Of a stretch of DNA of 6,033 nt, positions 1 through 5,313 are shown in pieces; position 1 is the stretch's first letter; each line of letters opens with the position of its first letter. The notes under the pieces are model-generated. The model searched no databases. It was not told the DNA's origin and saw only the letters and a program-made list of their open reading frames with translations. The position numbers were made by a program, and so were the translations under genes. This stretch comes from Natrialbaceae archaeon Tc-Br11_E2g1 (lineage in GTDB: Archaea > Halobacteriota > Halobacteria > Halobacteriales > Natrialbaceae), in assembly GCA_001564255.1 (NCBI GenBank), contig LKNC01000178.1, positions 1 to 6,033 on the forward strand, given 5' to 3'.

Positions 1-1123
1 CCGCCCGTTGCTCACAGTAGTACTTCAGCCTCGAGATCAACCCGTCCAGCCGGTGGCCACGTTCGTCTTCCTTGAGCGTGTGGACCTCGTCGATGACGAC
101 CGTGCCGACGTCACCGAGATCCTTGCCCGTCCGGAGGGCGTGGTCGATCCCCTCGTAGGTGCCGACGATGACGTCGGCGTTCGGATCGAAACGGTTGCCG
201 TCGTCGTTGATCCGGCTCGCACCCACCCGGATCGAGACGTCCACGAGGTGGCCGTACTCCTCTTCGAAATCCTCGTGTTTCTGATTCGCCAGGGCGACCA
301 GCGGGACCAGAAACAGCGTCTTGCCCTTTCCCTCGAGGGTGCGATTGATCCCGGCGAGTTCGCCCACGAGTGTCTTCCCCGTCGCCGTTGCACTCACCAC
401 CAGCTGGTCGTCACCCTCGAGTAACCCGTTCTCGACGGCGAGGCTCTGGACCGGGAGCAAGGTCTCGAAGCGATCCTCGAGTAAGTTCTGCAGGTCCGGG
501 TGGAGGTCCAGGCTGTCGACGCGAACCGGATCGACGTCGTCGGTCGTCGCGCTGATCGTGTCGAATTTGGTGAGGTCCGGATCGAGTCGACCCTTGAGCA
601 GGTTGACGATCCGTTGAAGATCCTGGACCTCGAGCATCAGGTCCTCGAGACGGTCTTTGGCCGCCCCCGTGACACCACCCGTATAGGAGAGTTGACGCTC
701 GAGTTCCTGTCGAGCGCAATCCGTACAGATCCAATCGCGGTCGTCTTTGATCGCCGTCTCCGTCGTAATCGGCGAATACGTTCCGGAGGAGGCACAGTAC
801 CGGCAGGTCCGGACGGTCTTGGCCTCGAGTTGGTATCCCTCGAACATCTCCCGGAGTTCCTTCCGTCCCTCCTGAGAGGTCTGCTCGGAGATCCGAACGC
901 GTTCTGCCCGCCGGGCGATCTCGACGACCTCGTTCGGCTGGCGGGGCTCTTCGCTCGAGCCGCGTTTGATCCTGAACTTCGCGGGCCGTGGACCCGCGGA
1001 GGTCTCCGACAGGCCGAGTTTCGCACGGAACAGCCGCTTTCCGTCCCGGGTCACCACGACGAGGTAGTCGTTTCCGGTCTCGTGGCAAAAGAGCGTCTCG
1101 ACCTGCCCGATCTGCTGTGACAC
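1..1123 (-). CDS. DEAD/DEAH-box (Ski2/Hel308-like) helicase with zinc-finger-like element, partial (N-terminal 374 residues)
   Basis: This minus-strand frame is open from a GTG at 1121-1123 through the left edge, so the C-terminal part (second RecA domain and beyond) is missing. Seen directly: an N-terminal region of about 100 residues (MSQQIGQVETLF...), a CRYC (107-110) plus CTDC (133-136) pair that could bind zinc, a Walker A/motif I ATATGKT at 245-251, and a motif II DEVH at 345-348. A GTYEG segment near 321 resembles the motif Ib region of Ski2-type enzymes. The protein therefore should be an ATP-dependent nucleic-acid helicase or translocase. The overall pattern matches a haloarchaeal family usually annotated only as DEAD/DEAH-box helicase and related to Hel308/Ski2; the substrate (DNA or RNA) cannot be told. 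The GTG start is preferred because the frame has no ATG before the stop at 1187-1189, and MSQQ fits the family N-terminus I remember. The 63-nt gap to the upstream small gene has no strong TATA box, so cotranscription is possible. Confidence 0.88.
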   Translation of the reverse strand, partial: MSQQIGQVETLFCHETGNDYLVVVTRDGKRLFRAKLGLSETSAGPRPAKFRIKRGSSEEPRQPNEVVEIARRAERVRISEQTSQEGRKELREMFEGYQLEAKTVRTCRYCASSGTYSPITTETAIKDDRDWICTDCARQELERQLSYTGGVTGAAKDRLEDLMLEVQDLQRIVNLLKGRLDPDLTKFDTISATTDDVDPVRVDSLDLHPDLQNLLEDRFETLLPVQSLAVENGLLEGDDQLVVSATATGKTLVGELAGINRTLEGKGKTLFLVPLVALANQKHEDFEEEYGHLVDVSIRVGASRINDDGNRFDPNADVIVGTYEGIDHALRTGKDLGDVGTVVIDEVHTLKEDERGHRLDGLISRLKYYCEQRA

Positions 1124-1186
1124 TGCCAGGGCGTAGGAAGGCGGCGTACTTGAGCGGTTCGAAACTCGAGGTACTGTCCCGATCGA

Positions 1187-1450
1187 CTACCAGAGAAGTC
1201 CGACCGCCGCTACCCCGATATAGACGGACGTGCCGAACGCGGTGACCCACGCGAACCTGTTCGGGGTGTCTACCGCGGGTGTCCGCCACTGGACCGCAAC
1301 GCCAACGAGGATCGCGAGACAGCCGGCGACGAGCAGTGCAACACTCGAGGAGATCCCGTCCGTGACGAGCCAGTACATCCCTCTCAGACCAACGACGATC
1401 CCGAACACGCCCACAGAGAGGAAATACAGTGTTCTATTGTCAGCGTTCAT
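1187..1450 (-). CDS. Small three-helix membrane protein of unknown function (87 aa)
   Basis: The frame encodes 87 residues (MNADNRTLYF...VAAVGLLW). Three hydrophobic segments are visible at about residues 8-28, 35-54 and 67-86, with short polar connections containing R23, D31, R56 and R65. I do not recognise the family; it resembles the many small haloarchaeal membrane proteins without assigned function. A longer frame could start 14 codons upstream at 1492. However, a TATATA element lies 26-27 nt before the ATG at 1448-1450, the distance expected between an archaeal TATA box and its transcription start. This makes the mRNA leaderless and fixes the start at 1450. The gene lies 63 nt upstream of the helicase on the same strand, so the two may be cotranscribed, but nothing shows a shared function. 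Confidence 0.72.
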   Translation of the reverse strand: MNADNRTLYFLSVGVFGIVVGLRGMYWLVTDGISSSVALLVAGCLAILVGVAVQWRTPAVDTPNRFAWVTAFGTSVYIGVAAVGLLW

Positions 1451-1471
1451 CACTACTTGTAGGATCCGAGT

Positions 1472-1480
1472 GATATATAC
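1472..1480 (-). promoter_or_regulatory. TATA box of the 87-aa membrane protein gene
   Basis: The minus strand reads GTATATATC here. Its centre is 26-27 nt from the A of the ATG at 1450, so transcription should begin at or next to the start codon. This is the clearest core promoter in the window. Confidence 0.65.
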
Positions 1481-1643
1481 GTCGTGTCCCAAACGAGTGT
1501 CGTGGTGTCCCGACTCGAGTCGTCCAACCGTTCTGTGCAGTGGTCGGCGACCCCCGACACACGGGGATTCCGGTGGCCGTTCTACGGGCGTCGGTCCTCG
1601 GAGCGCACCGTATCAGCGGGGAGCGTCGAAAGCCAGCCTGCAA

Positions 1644-1655
1644 CACCAAAGTAGC
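1644..1655 (+). promoter_or_regulatory. Weak candidate TATA region of the EEP hydrolase gene
   Basis: An AT-richer patch (CACCAAAGTAGC) is centred about 27 nt before the ATG at 1677, the right distance for a leaderless transcript. The match to a TATA box is poor. The rest of the 184-nt divergent intergenic stretch (1493-1676) shows no better element. Confidence 0.25.
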
Positions 1656-1676
1656 TCCGAGCCTATCGGTACACCA

Positions 1677-2447
1677 ATGGGCACAGTCACCGTCATGAGC
1701 TACAACGTTCGACACGCGGTGCTCGACGACGGAGAACACGCCTGGGACAACCGCCGCGAGGGAGCCGCCGAACGAGTCCGGACGGCCGCTCCGGACGTTA
1801 TCGGGTTCCAGGAGTGTACGGGCGAACAACATGCGCAACTGGCAGCCGACCTGCCGGCATACGAGTGGCTTGGGGTCGCCGACGATCCCGGTTCGGGAGA
1901 ACACACCCCGATCGGCTACGGCGAGCGGTGGGGGTGTACGCGGACAGAGACCGTATGGCTCTCCGAATCAGGCGCGGTTGCCAGCGTCGGCTGGGACGCC
2001 GAGTACCCCCGTGTGATGACGAACGCAACCTTCCGGAGTCGGGCCGACGGAAGAGTGTTGACGATATTCAACACACACTTCGACCACGTCGGCGAGCGGG
2101 CTCGGGTCGAAAGTGCCGGAGTGGTCCGGCGCGAACTCAACTGCCTTCCGACCGAGCGGCCGGCCATCGTGTTGGGGGATTTCAACGCCGAACCCGGGAC
2201 AGAGGCCTACGAGACGTTGGTTAGCAACGAGTTCGATCGGAAACTGGTCGACGCACGAACCGCCGCCGAGGAGACGGTGGGGCCGGCAACGACACTGACT
2301 GACTTCGAATCCTCCAGAAACAGGGTTCTCGACCACGTCTTCGTCACCGACGGGTGGCGCGTTCGTCGGTACAGCGTCGATGACACGAAGGTGAACGGAA
2401 CGTACCCGTCAGACCACCTGCCCGTCGTCGTCACCGTGGAGTACTGA
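1677..2447 (+). CDS. Endonuclease/exonuclease/phosphatase (EEP) family hydrolase
   Basis: This 256-residue protein carries the ordered motifs of the metal-dependent EEP fold (DNase I / exonuclease III / sphingomyelinase superfamily): MSYNVR (N10), GFQE (E46), FNTHFDH (N132, H134), LGDFN (D168, N170), LDHVF (D219) and a terminal SDHLPV (D246, H247). These supply the metal ligands, the phosphate-binding Asn/His residues and the general-base Asp-His pair, so the enzyme is probably active. The family hydrolyses phosphodiester or phosphomonoester bonds in nucleic acids, lipids or sugar phosphates; the substrate cannot be told. There is no signal peptide, so it is probably cytoplasmic. The frame stays open upstream to 1230, but the ATG at 1677 is chosen because the EEP fold begins with the MSYN strand a few residues from the N-terminus, and the upstream translation has no family resemblance and overlaps the opposite-strand membrane gene. 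It is transcribed towards the tRNA repeat region. Confidence 0.87.
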   Translation: MGTVTVMSYNVRHAVLDDGEHAWDNRREGAAERVRTAAPDVIGFQECTGEQHAQLAADLPAYEWLGVADDPGSGEHTPIGYGERWGCTRTETVWLSESGAVASVGWDAEYPRVMTNATFRSRADGRVLTIFNTHFDHVGERARVESAGVVRRELNCLPTERPAIVLGDFNAEPGTEAYETLVSNEFDRKLVDARTAAEETVGPATTLTDFESSRNRVLDHVFVTDGWRVRRYSVDDTKVNGTYPSDHLPVVVTVEY

Positions 2448-2581
2448 GGGCAATCGGTGTGAGATCCGTTGATAGCGTCGAGATCCTGGTGTTAGTGCCG
2501 GGAGACCTGGCGAATACCCGGGACAGCCGCAGTCGTACTCGAACCGCTCTCGGTCAACATACCCGCCACTCGCGTCACAGC

Positions 2582-2611
2582 GCTGGCGCTCACGGATTTG
2601 TTCGCGCCAGC
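2582..2611. repeat. Conserved hairpin, copy B
   Basis: The arms GCTGGCGC (2582-2589) and GCGCCAGC (2604-2611) form a perfect 8-bp stem. The 14-nt apical part TCACGGATTTGTTC can add A2592-T2601 and C2593-G2600 after a small TC/TC internal loop. It corresponds base for base to the hairpin at 2705-2734, and every difference between the two is paired. Confidence 0.7.
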
Positions 2612-2616
2612 AATAG

Positions 2617-2637
2617 TGGGCTCGGGCGGGTTCGAAC
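2617..2637 (-). pseudogene. tRNA-Val 3'-end fragment (T loop to discriminator base)
   Basis: Reading the minus strand, this is G53, the T loop TTCGAAC, the 3' half of the T stem CCGCC, the acceptor strand CGAGCCC and A73 of the complete tRNA-Val 121 nt upstream on that strand. The 5' half of the T stem does not match (CGTAG instead of GGTGG), and no D or anticodon arm is present. Such T-loop-to-3'-end copies are the usual trace of integration at a tRNA gene; duplication without an element is also possible. Confidence 0.75.
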
Positions 2638-2642
2638 TACGC

Positions 2643-2675
2643 CGAGACGTGCTCGCTTTCGCTGTGCGCGCCTCG
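2643..2675. repeat. Imperfect hairpin between the two repeat units
   Basis: CGAGACGTG (2643-2651) faces CGCGCCTCG (2667-2675): seven Watson-Crick pairs with one wobble and one mismatch, enclosing a 15-nt loop containing GCTTTCGC. It fills most of the 42 nt between the tRNA 3' fragment at 2637 and the start of unit A at 2680. Confidence 0.4.
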
Positions 2676-2679
2676 TCTA

Positions 2680-2758
2680 GTTCGAACCGCCCTCGGTCCA
2701 CATACCTGCTGCTCGCGGATTTGCTCGCAGCAGGAAGTGGGCTCGGGCGGGTTCGAAC
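2680..2758. repeat. Repeat unit A: 79-nt fold-back made of two facing T-arm/acceptor-like ends around a hairpin
   Basis: The left end (2680-2701) and the reverse complement of the right end (2737-2758) both read GTTCGAACC, then a GCCC block, a CGG/GAG block and CCAC, and align with a few changes and single-base offsets. The right end is the 3' part of the real tRNA-Val. Read on the plus strand, the left end looks like another tRNA 3' end: T loop TTCGAAC, then CGCCC, TCGGTCC and A. It lacks a matching 5' T stem. The hairpin at 2705-2734 sits between the two ends. Confidence 0.6.
2705..2734. repeat. Conserved hairpin, copy A (3' flank of tRNA-Val)
   Basis: The arms CCTGCTGC (2705-2712) and GCAGCAGG (2727-2734) form a perfect 8-bp stem. 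The apical TCGCGGATTTGCTC can add G2715-C2724 and C2716-G2723. On the minus strand it begins 4 nt after tRNA base A73, so it could act in tRNA 3'-trailer processing or termination. There is no T-run after it. Confidence 0.7.
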
Positions 2759-2811
2759 CACCGACCTCGGCCTTGTAAAGGCCGCGTCATAACCAGCTAG
2801 ACCACGAGCCC
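2738..2811 (-). tRNA. tRNA-Val (anticodon UAC)
   Basis: The minus strand folds into a complete 74-nt cloverleaf: acceptor GGGCTCG/CGAGCCC, TG at 8-9, D arm GTC/GAC with GG in the loop, anticodon stem CGGCC/GGCCG around the loop TTTACAA, 5-nt variable region AGGTC, T arm GGTGG/CCGCC around TTCGAAC, and discriminator A. The anticodon TAC lies at 2775-2777 on the complement and reads valine codons GUA/GUG. CCA is not encoded (A73 is followed by CT), so it must be added enzymatically. There is no intron. The 3' end from G53 is duplicated 121 nt downstream on the same strand. Confidence 0.95.
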
Positions 2812-2837
2812 GCACTCGATCCGAGGGTGTCCGTCCG

Positions 2838-2851
2838 AATAACCTTTACCT
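2838..2851. promoter_or_regulatory. Shared AT-rich core-promoter patch for tRNA-Val (minus) and the DUF192 gene (plus)
   Basis: The 63-nt spacer between the divergent genes has a single AT-rich patch, GAATAACCTTTACC. On the plus strand CTTTACC lies about 26-28 nt before the ATG at 2875. On the minus strand GGTTATTC lies about 26 nt before a position a few bases upstream of the tRNA 5' end at 2811. Both distances fit an archaeal TATA box, so the two promoters probably overlap back to back. Confidence 0.5.
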
Positions 2852-2874
2852 TCTGGTCTCACAGCTTCAAGCGA

Positions 2875-3375
2875 ATGGTTCCCACGCGAGCCCGGGAGGT
2901 CCTCGCTGTCTCCGCTCTGCTTTTCGCCGTCGTGCTCGCGGGATTCGTCCTCGCTCAGTTCGGCTACCTGCCGGCACCCTGGAGCGAAGAGGACGCGGAC
3001 GTCAGGGTGATCGGCGAGGACGGCACCGAAAAGGCCGTCATCGACGTCGAAGTCGCCGACACCTGGGGTGAACGGTACACGGGCCTGAGCGAACACGACT
3101 CACTCGCCGACGGCGAGGGGATGTTGTTCGTCCACTCGAGTGAGGACGACCGCACCTACGTGATGTACGAGATGGACTTCGACATCGACATCGTCTTCGT
3201 CGGGGAGGACGGCCGGATCAACTCGATCGAGCACGCCCGCGCACCCGAACCCGGCGAGGACGGCGGGGATCTCGAGTACACCGGCGAAGCGAAGTGGGTC
3301 CTCGAGGTCCCCCGCGGGTACGCAAACGAGACGGGGATGGAGGTCGGCGACGAACTCGAAATCGAGTACGAGTGA
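2875..3375 (+). CDS. DUF192 family protein, membrane-anchored, extracytoplasmic
   Basis: This 166-residue acidic protein has one hydrophobic segment at about residues 8-30 (LAVSALLFAVVLAGFVLAQF) after a short basic N-terminus (RAR), giving a signal anchor with the rest of the chain outside the membrane. Residues about 56-166 match the DUF192 pattern: V-x-V-A-D-T near 58, ERYTGLSEHDSL (66-77), GMLFVH (82-87), MYEMDFDIDIVFV (97-109), and a C-terminal EVPRGYA...GMEVGDELEIEYE. DUF192 is a compact beta-barrel-like domain common in archaea and bacteria; no biochemical role is established to my knowledge. The frame has an earlier ATG at 2827, but the ATG at 2875 fits both the position of the signal anchor and the promoter spacing, and 2827 falls between the tRNA and its TATA patch. 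The gene is probably monocistronic, with 133 nt to the next gene. Confidence 0.83.
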   Translation: MVPTRAREVLAVSALLFAVVLAGFVLAQFGYLPAPWSEEDADVRVIGEDGTEKAVIDVEVADTWGERYTGLSEHDSLADGEGMLFVHSSEDDRTYVMYEMDFDIDIVFVGEDGRINSIEHARAPEPGEDGGDLEYTGEAKWVLEVPRGYANETGMEVGDELEIEYE

Positions 3376-3471
3376 TCCCTCGACGGGAACTCGAGGAGAG
3401 CGTGTGGGGCGGAGAGGTTCGGTCGTCCCAACGCTGGTTTCGATCGCGCGACCGCGTGAACACGTGACTCA

Positions 3472-3484
3472 ACAGTCTTAACCG
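3472..3484 (+). promoter_or_regulatory. Candidate TATA box of the ABC exporter operon
   Basis: CAGTCTTAACCGG, centred on TTAA near 3479, is about 30 nt before the ATG at 3509. This predicts a leader of zero to six nucleotides. It is the most AT-rich element in the 133-nt gap after the DUF192 gene. Confidence 0.45.
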
Positions 3485-3508
3485 GCGTCGTGGCCGACTG
3501 GAGAGTGA

Positions 3509-4498
3509 ATGCCACCGGCCATCGAAACGAACGACCTCGTCAAGGAGTACGGCGAGTTGCGCGCGCTGTCGGGACTCGACCTGACCGTCGAGGAAGGCGA
3601 GTTCTTCGGACTACTCGGGCCCAACGGGGCGGGGAAGACGACGTTCATCAATATCTTGGTTGGGCTGGTCCGCAAGACCGGCGGCGAGGCCCACGTCTTC
3701 GGCCACGACGTCGAATCGGAGTACCAGCAGGCCAGGGACGCGATCGGCATCGCGCCCCAGGAGTTCAACGTCGATCGGTTCTTTCCGATCCGCGAGGTGT
3801 TGATGCACAAGGCCGGCTACCACGGAATCCCGACGGAGGTGGCCGCAGAACGCGCCGACGACGCACTGCGCCGTGTCGGCATCTACGACAAGCGAAACGA
3901 ACGCTTCGACTGGCTCTCCGGTGGGATGAAACGCCGCCTGTTGCTCGCTCGAGCGCTCGTCACCGAACCGGATCTCCTCATCCTAGACGAGCCGACGGCG
4001 GGCGTCGACGTCCAGCTCCGTCACGACCTGTGGGAGCTCGTCACCGAGCTCAACGAGGAGGGGACCACGATCTTGCTGACGACTCACTACATCGAGGAGG
4101 CAGAACGCCTCTGTGATCGCGTGGCCATCCTGAACGAAGGGCGGAAGGTGACCGTCGCGACCCCCGACGAGTTGAAGACGCGGGGAACCGACACCGTCTC
4201 GCTGACCGTCGAACCGACACCCGAGACGACCCCGGCACTCGGCCCCTACGCCCACGAAATCTCACAGTCGGGCGACCGCCTCGAGGTCAAAGTCGACAAC
4301 GGCAGCCGGATCACTCCACAGATGTTGAACGACCTCGAGGCTGCGGGCTACGCGATCACGGATCTGGAGATCACCCGGACCTCCCTTGAGGAGATCTTCG
4401 TCGACCTGACCAGACAGGCAGATCGGACGGTGACGCGTTCGGGTGAGAGCGAGTCAGCCGAGTCCACGGAACCGCGAGAACAGGAGGGAGTCGTCTGA
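3509..4498 (+). CDS. ABC transporter ATP-binding protein (ABC-2 exporter, DrrA/NodI/YadG type)
   Basis: This 329-residue ATPase has a complete nucleotide-binding domain: Walker A GPNGAGKTT at 37-45, Q-loop Q84 in APQEF, signature LSGGM at 136-140, Walker B LLILDEP at 156-162 (D160, E161), D-loop AGVD at 164-167 and H-loop histidine H193 in TTHYIEEAE. LSGGMKRR and the THY-IEEAE segment are typical of the CcmA/DrrA/NodI group that pairs with ABC-2 permeases. Residues about 215-300 form the C-terminal accessory domain seen in this group, ending in SLEEIFVDLT. An acidic, probably disordered tail follows (SGESESAESTEPREQEG). It powers export by the membrane protein encoded directly downstream, with stop and start codons overlapping as TGATG. 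The transported substrate (drug, lipid or polymer) cannot be inferred. The start is the first ATG after the candidate TATA box. Confidence 0.92.
   Translation: MPPAIETNDLVKEYGELRALSGLDLTVEEGEFFGLLGPNGAGKTTFINILVGLVRKTGGEAHVFGHDVESEYQQARDAIGIAPQEFNVDRFFPIREVLMHKAGYHGIPTEVAAERADDALRRVGIYDKRNERFDWLSGGMKRRLLLARALVTEPDLLILDEPTAGVDVQLRHDLWELVTELNEEGTTILLTTHYIEEAERLCDRVAILNEGRKVTVATPDELKTRGTDTVSLTVEPTPETTPALGPYAHEISQSGDRLEVKVDNGSRITPQMLNDLEAAGYAITDLEITRTSLEEIFVDLTRQADRTVTRSGESESAESTEPREQEGVV
4483..4487 (+). promoter_or_regulatory. Shine-Dalgarno sequence for the ABC-2 permease
   Basis: GGAGG lies 10 nt before the ATG at 4498, inside the end of the ATPase gene. Internal genes of haloarchaeal operons use such sites even though first genes are mostly leaderless. 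It supports the ATG at 4498 and coupled translation. Confidence 0.55.
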
Positions 4499-5313
4499 TG
4501 TGGTCGATCGGTTCCCGGGCGCTTTTCAAACGCGAGTTGTCACGGTTCGTCCGCCGACCGAAGAACACGTTCATGCCGCCGGCGATCACGAACGTGCTCT
4601 ACTTCGCCGTCTTCGGGGTGATCCTCGGGACGCGCATCGACGACGTCGCCGGCTACGAGTATCTGCTCTTTATCCTGCCCGGCCTGATCGTCCTCGGAAC
4701 GATCGCCAACGCCTTCGAGAACGCCTCCTTCTCGATCTTCCACGGCCGGTGGAACGAGTACATCCACGAGACGCTGACCTCGCCGCTTTCGTACCTCGAG
4801 ATGGTGGTCGCCTACGTCGCCGCCAGCGCCGTCCGCGGGCTGATCGTCGGGGTCATCATCGCCGCCGTCGGCTGGGTGTTCGTCCCCTTTACCGTCGAGA
4901 GCGGCTCGTTCACGGTCGAGAACGCCGCCTTCCTCGTGGCGACGATGGTCGTCATCTCGGCGCTCTTTGCCGGTTTCGGGATCATCGGCGGGCTCGTCGC
5001 CAGGGACTTCGACGACCTCACCGTGATGAACCAGTTCATCCTGCGCCCGCTCGTGTTCTTCGGGGCGGTCTTTTACTCGCTGACCATGCTCGAGCCGTTC
5101 GCCCAGTACATCTCCCTTTTGAACCCGATGGTCTACATGGTCGACAGCGTCCGGTACGGCCTGCTCGGTCACTCAGACTTCCTCGAGCTCGCGCCCGCGG
5201 CCTACGCCGAGGTCGTCCCGCTGCTCTCGCTTGGCGTCCTCACGGCGCTCACCCTCGCCGTGCTCGCACTCGACGTCTACCTGTTCAAGATCGGCTACGG
5301 GTTGACCGACTGA
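4498..5313 (+). CDS. ABC-2 type transporter permease
   Basis: This 271-residue membrane protein has a short basic N-terminus (FKRELSRFVRRPKN) that forms the usual amphipathic entry region. About six transmembrane segments follow, near residues 28-46, 57-75, 104-130, 140-166, 181-198 and 238-262. The ABC-2 signature lies at about 180-222: ILRPLVFFGAVFYSL, then FAQYISLLNPMVYMVDSVRYGL. The segment LTSPLSYLEMVVAY near 93-106 is typical of the YadH/NodJ/DrrB group. Length and topology are complete, so two copies could form the export channel driven by two copies of the upstream ATPase. The start overlaps the ATPase stop by one base. A stem-loop immediately follows the stop codon. The substrate is unknown. 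Confidence 0.91.
   Translation: MWSIGSRALFKRELSRFVRRPKNTFMPPAITNVLYFAVFGVILGTRIDDVAGYEYLLFILPGLIVLGTIANAFENASFSIFHGRWNEYIHETLTSPLSYLEMVVAYVAASAVRGLIVGVIIAAVGWVFVPFTVESGSFTVENAAFLVATMVVISALFAGFGIIGGLVARDFDDLTVMNQFILRPLVFFGAVFYSLTMLEPFAQYISLLNPMVYMVDSVRYGLLGHSDFLELAPAAYAEVVPLLSLGVLTALTLAVLALDVYLFKIGYGLTD

Larger units (their letters stand above)
2537..2637. repeat. Repeat unit B: degenerate T-arm fragment, hairpin, copy of tRNA-Val 3' end
   Basis: This unit parallels the unit at 2680-2758. Its left part, 2539-2563, matches 2682-2706 with two mismatches in 25 nt. A 30-nt hairpin at 2582-2611 corresponds to the hairpin at 2705-2734. The right end, 2615-2637, is identical over 23 nt to 2736-2758, which is the tRNA-Val 3' end from base G53 to A73 plus two trailing bases. 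About 22 nt of extra sequence (around 2562-2585) separates the left part from the hairpin. Identity to the tRNA stops at the edge of the T loop, so this is not a functional tRNA. Confidence 0.75.
2448..2737. other. Non-coding stretch between EEP gene and tRNA-Val, rich in tRNA-derived and hairpin repeats
   Basis: No convincing gene is present. The short open frames in it lack family features and run across the tRNA or the repeats. From 2448 to about 2536 I see nothing recognisable. From about 2537 to 2737 the sequence consists of two related units made of T-arm-like fragments, a conserved hairpin and a copy of the tRNA-Val 3' end, described in separate entries. Confidence 0.7.

Noticed and set aside
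411..1289. Minus-strand open frame of 292 codons across the helicase N-terminus
   Set aside because: It is a frame-shifted shadow of the helicase. The helicase frame holds the zinc-finger pair and both ATPase motifs, while this one is Arg/Gly-rich without motifs.
1230..1676. A 149-codon N-terminal extension of the EEP hydrolase
   Set aside because: The frame is open but overlaps the opposite-strand membrane gene and its promoter, and does not resemble any domain. The EEP fold begins naturally at 1677.
2537..2758. Possible CRISPR array, because of repeated blocks
   Set aside because: Only two units are present, with unequal spacing and internal hairpins, and the repeated part is a tRNA 3' end. 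There are no regular spacers and no cas genes.
2598..2815. Short open frames on both strands across the tRNA and repeats
   Set aside because: They run through the tRNA-Val cloverleaf and the repeat units and have no start signals or family features.
3490..4116. Plus-strand frame of 208 codons inside the ABC ATPase
   Set aside because: It is an out-of-frame shadow. The ATPase frame carries every expected motif.
4540..5172. Minus-strand frame of 210 codons opposite the permease
   Set aside because: Its Asp/Glu/His/Arg-rich composition is the antisense image of hydrophobic codons, with no domain pattern.
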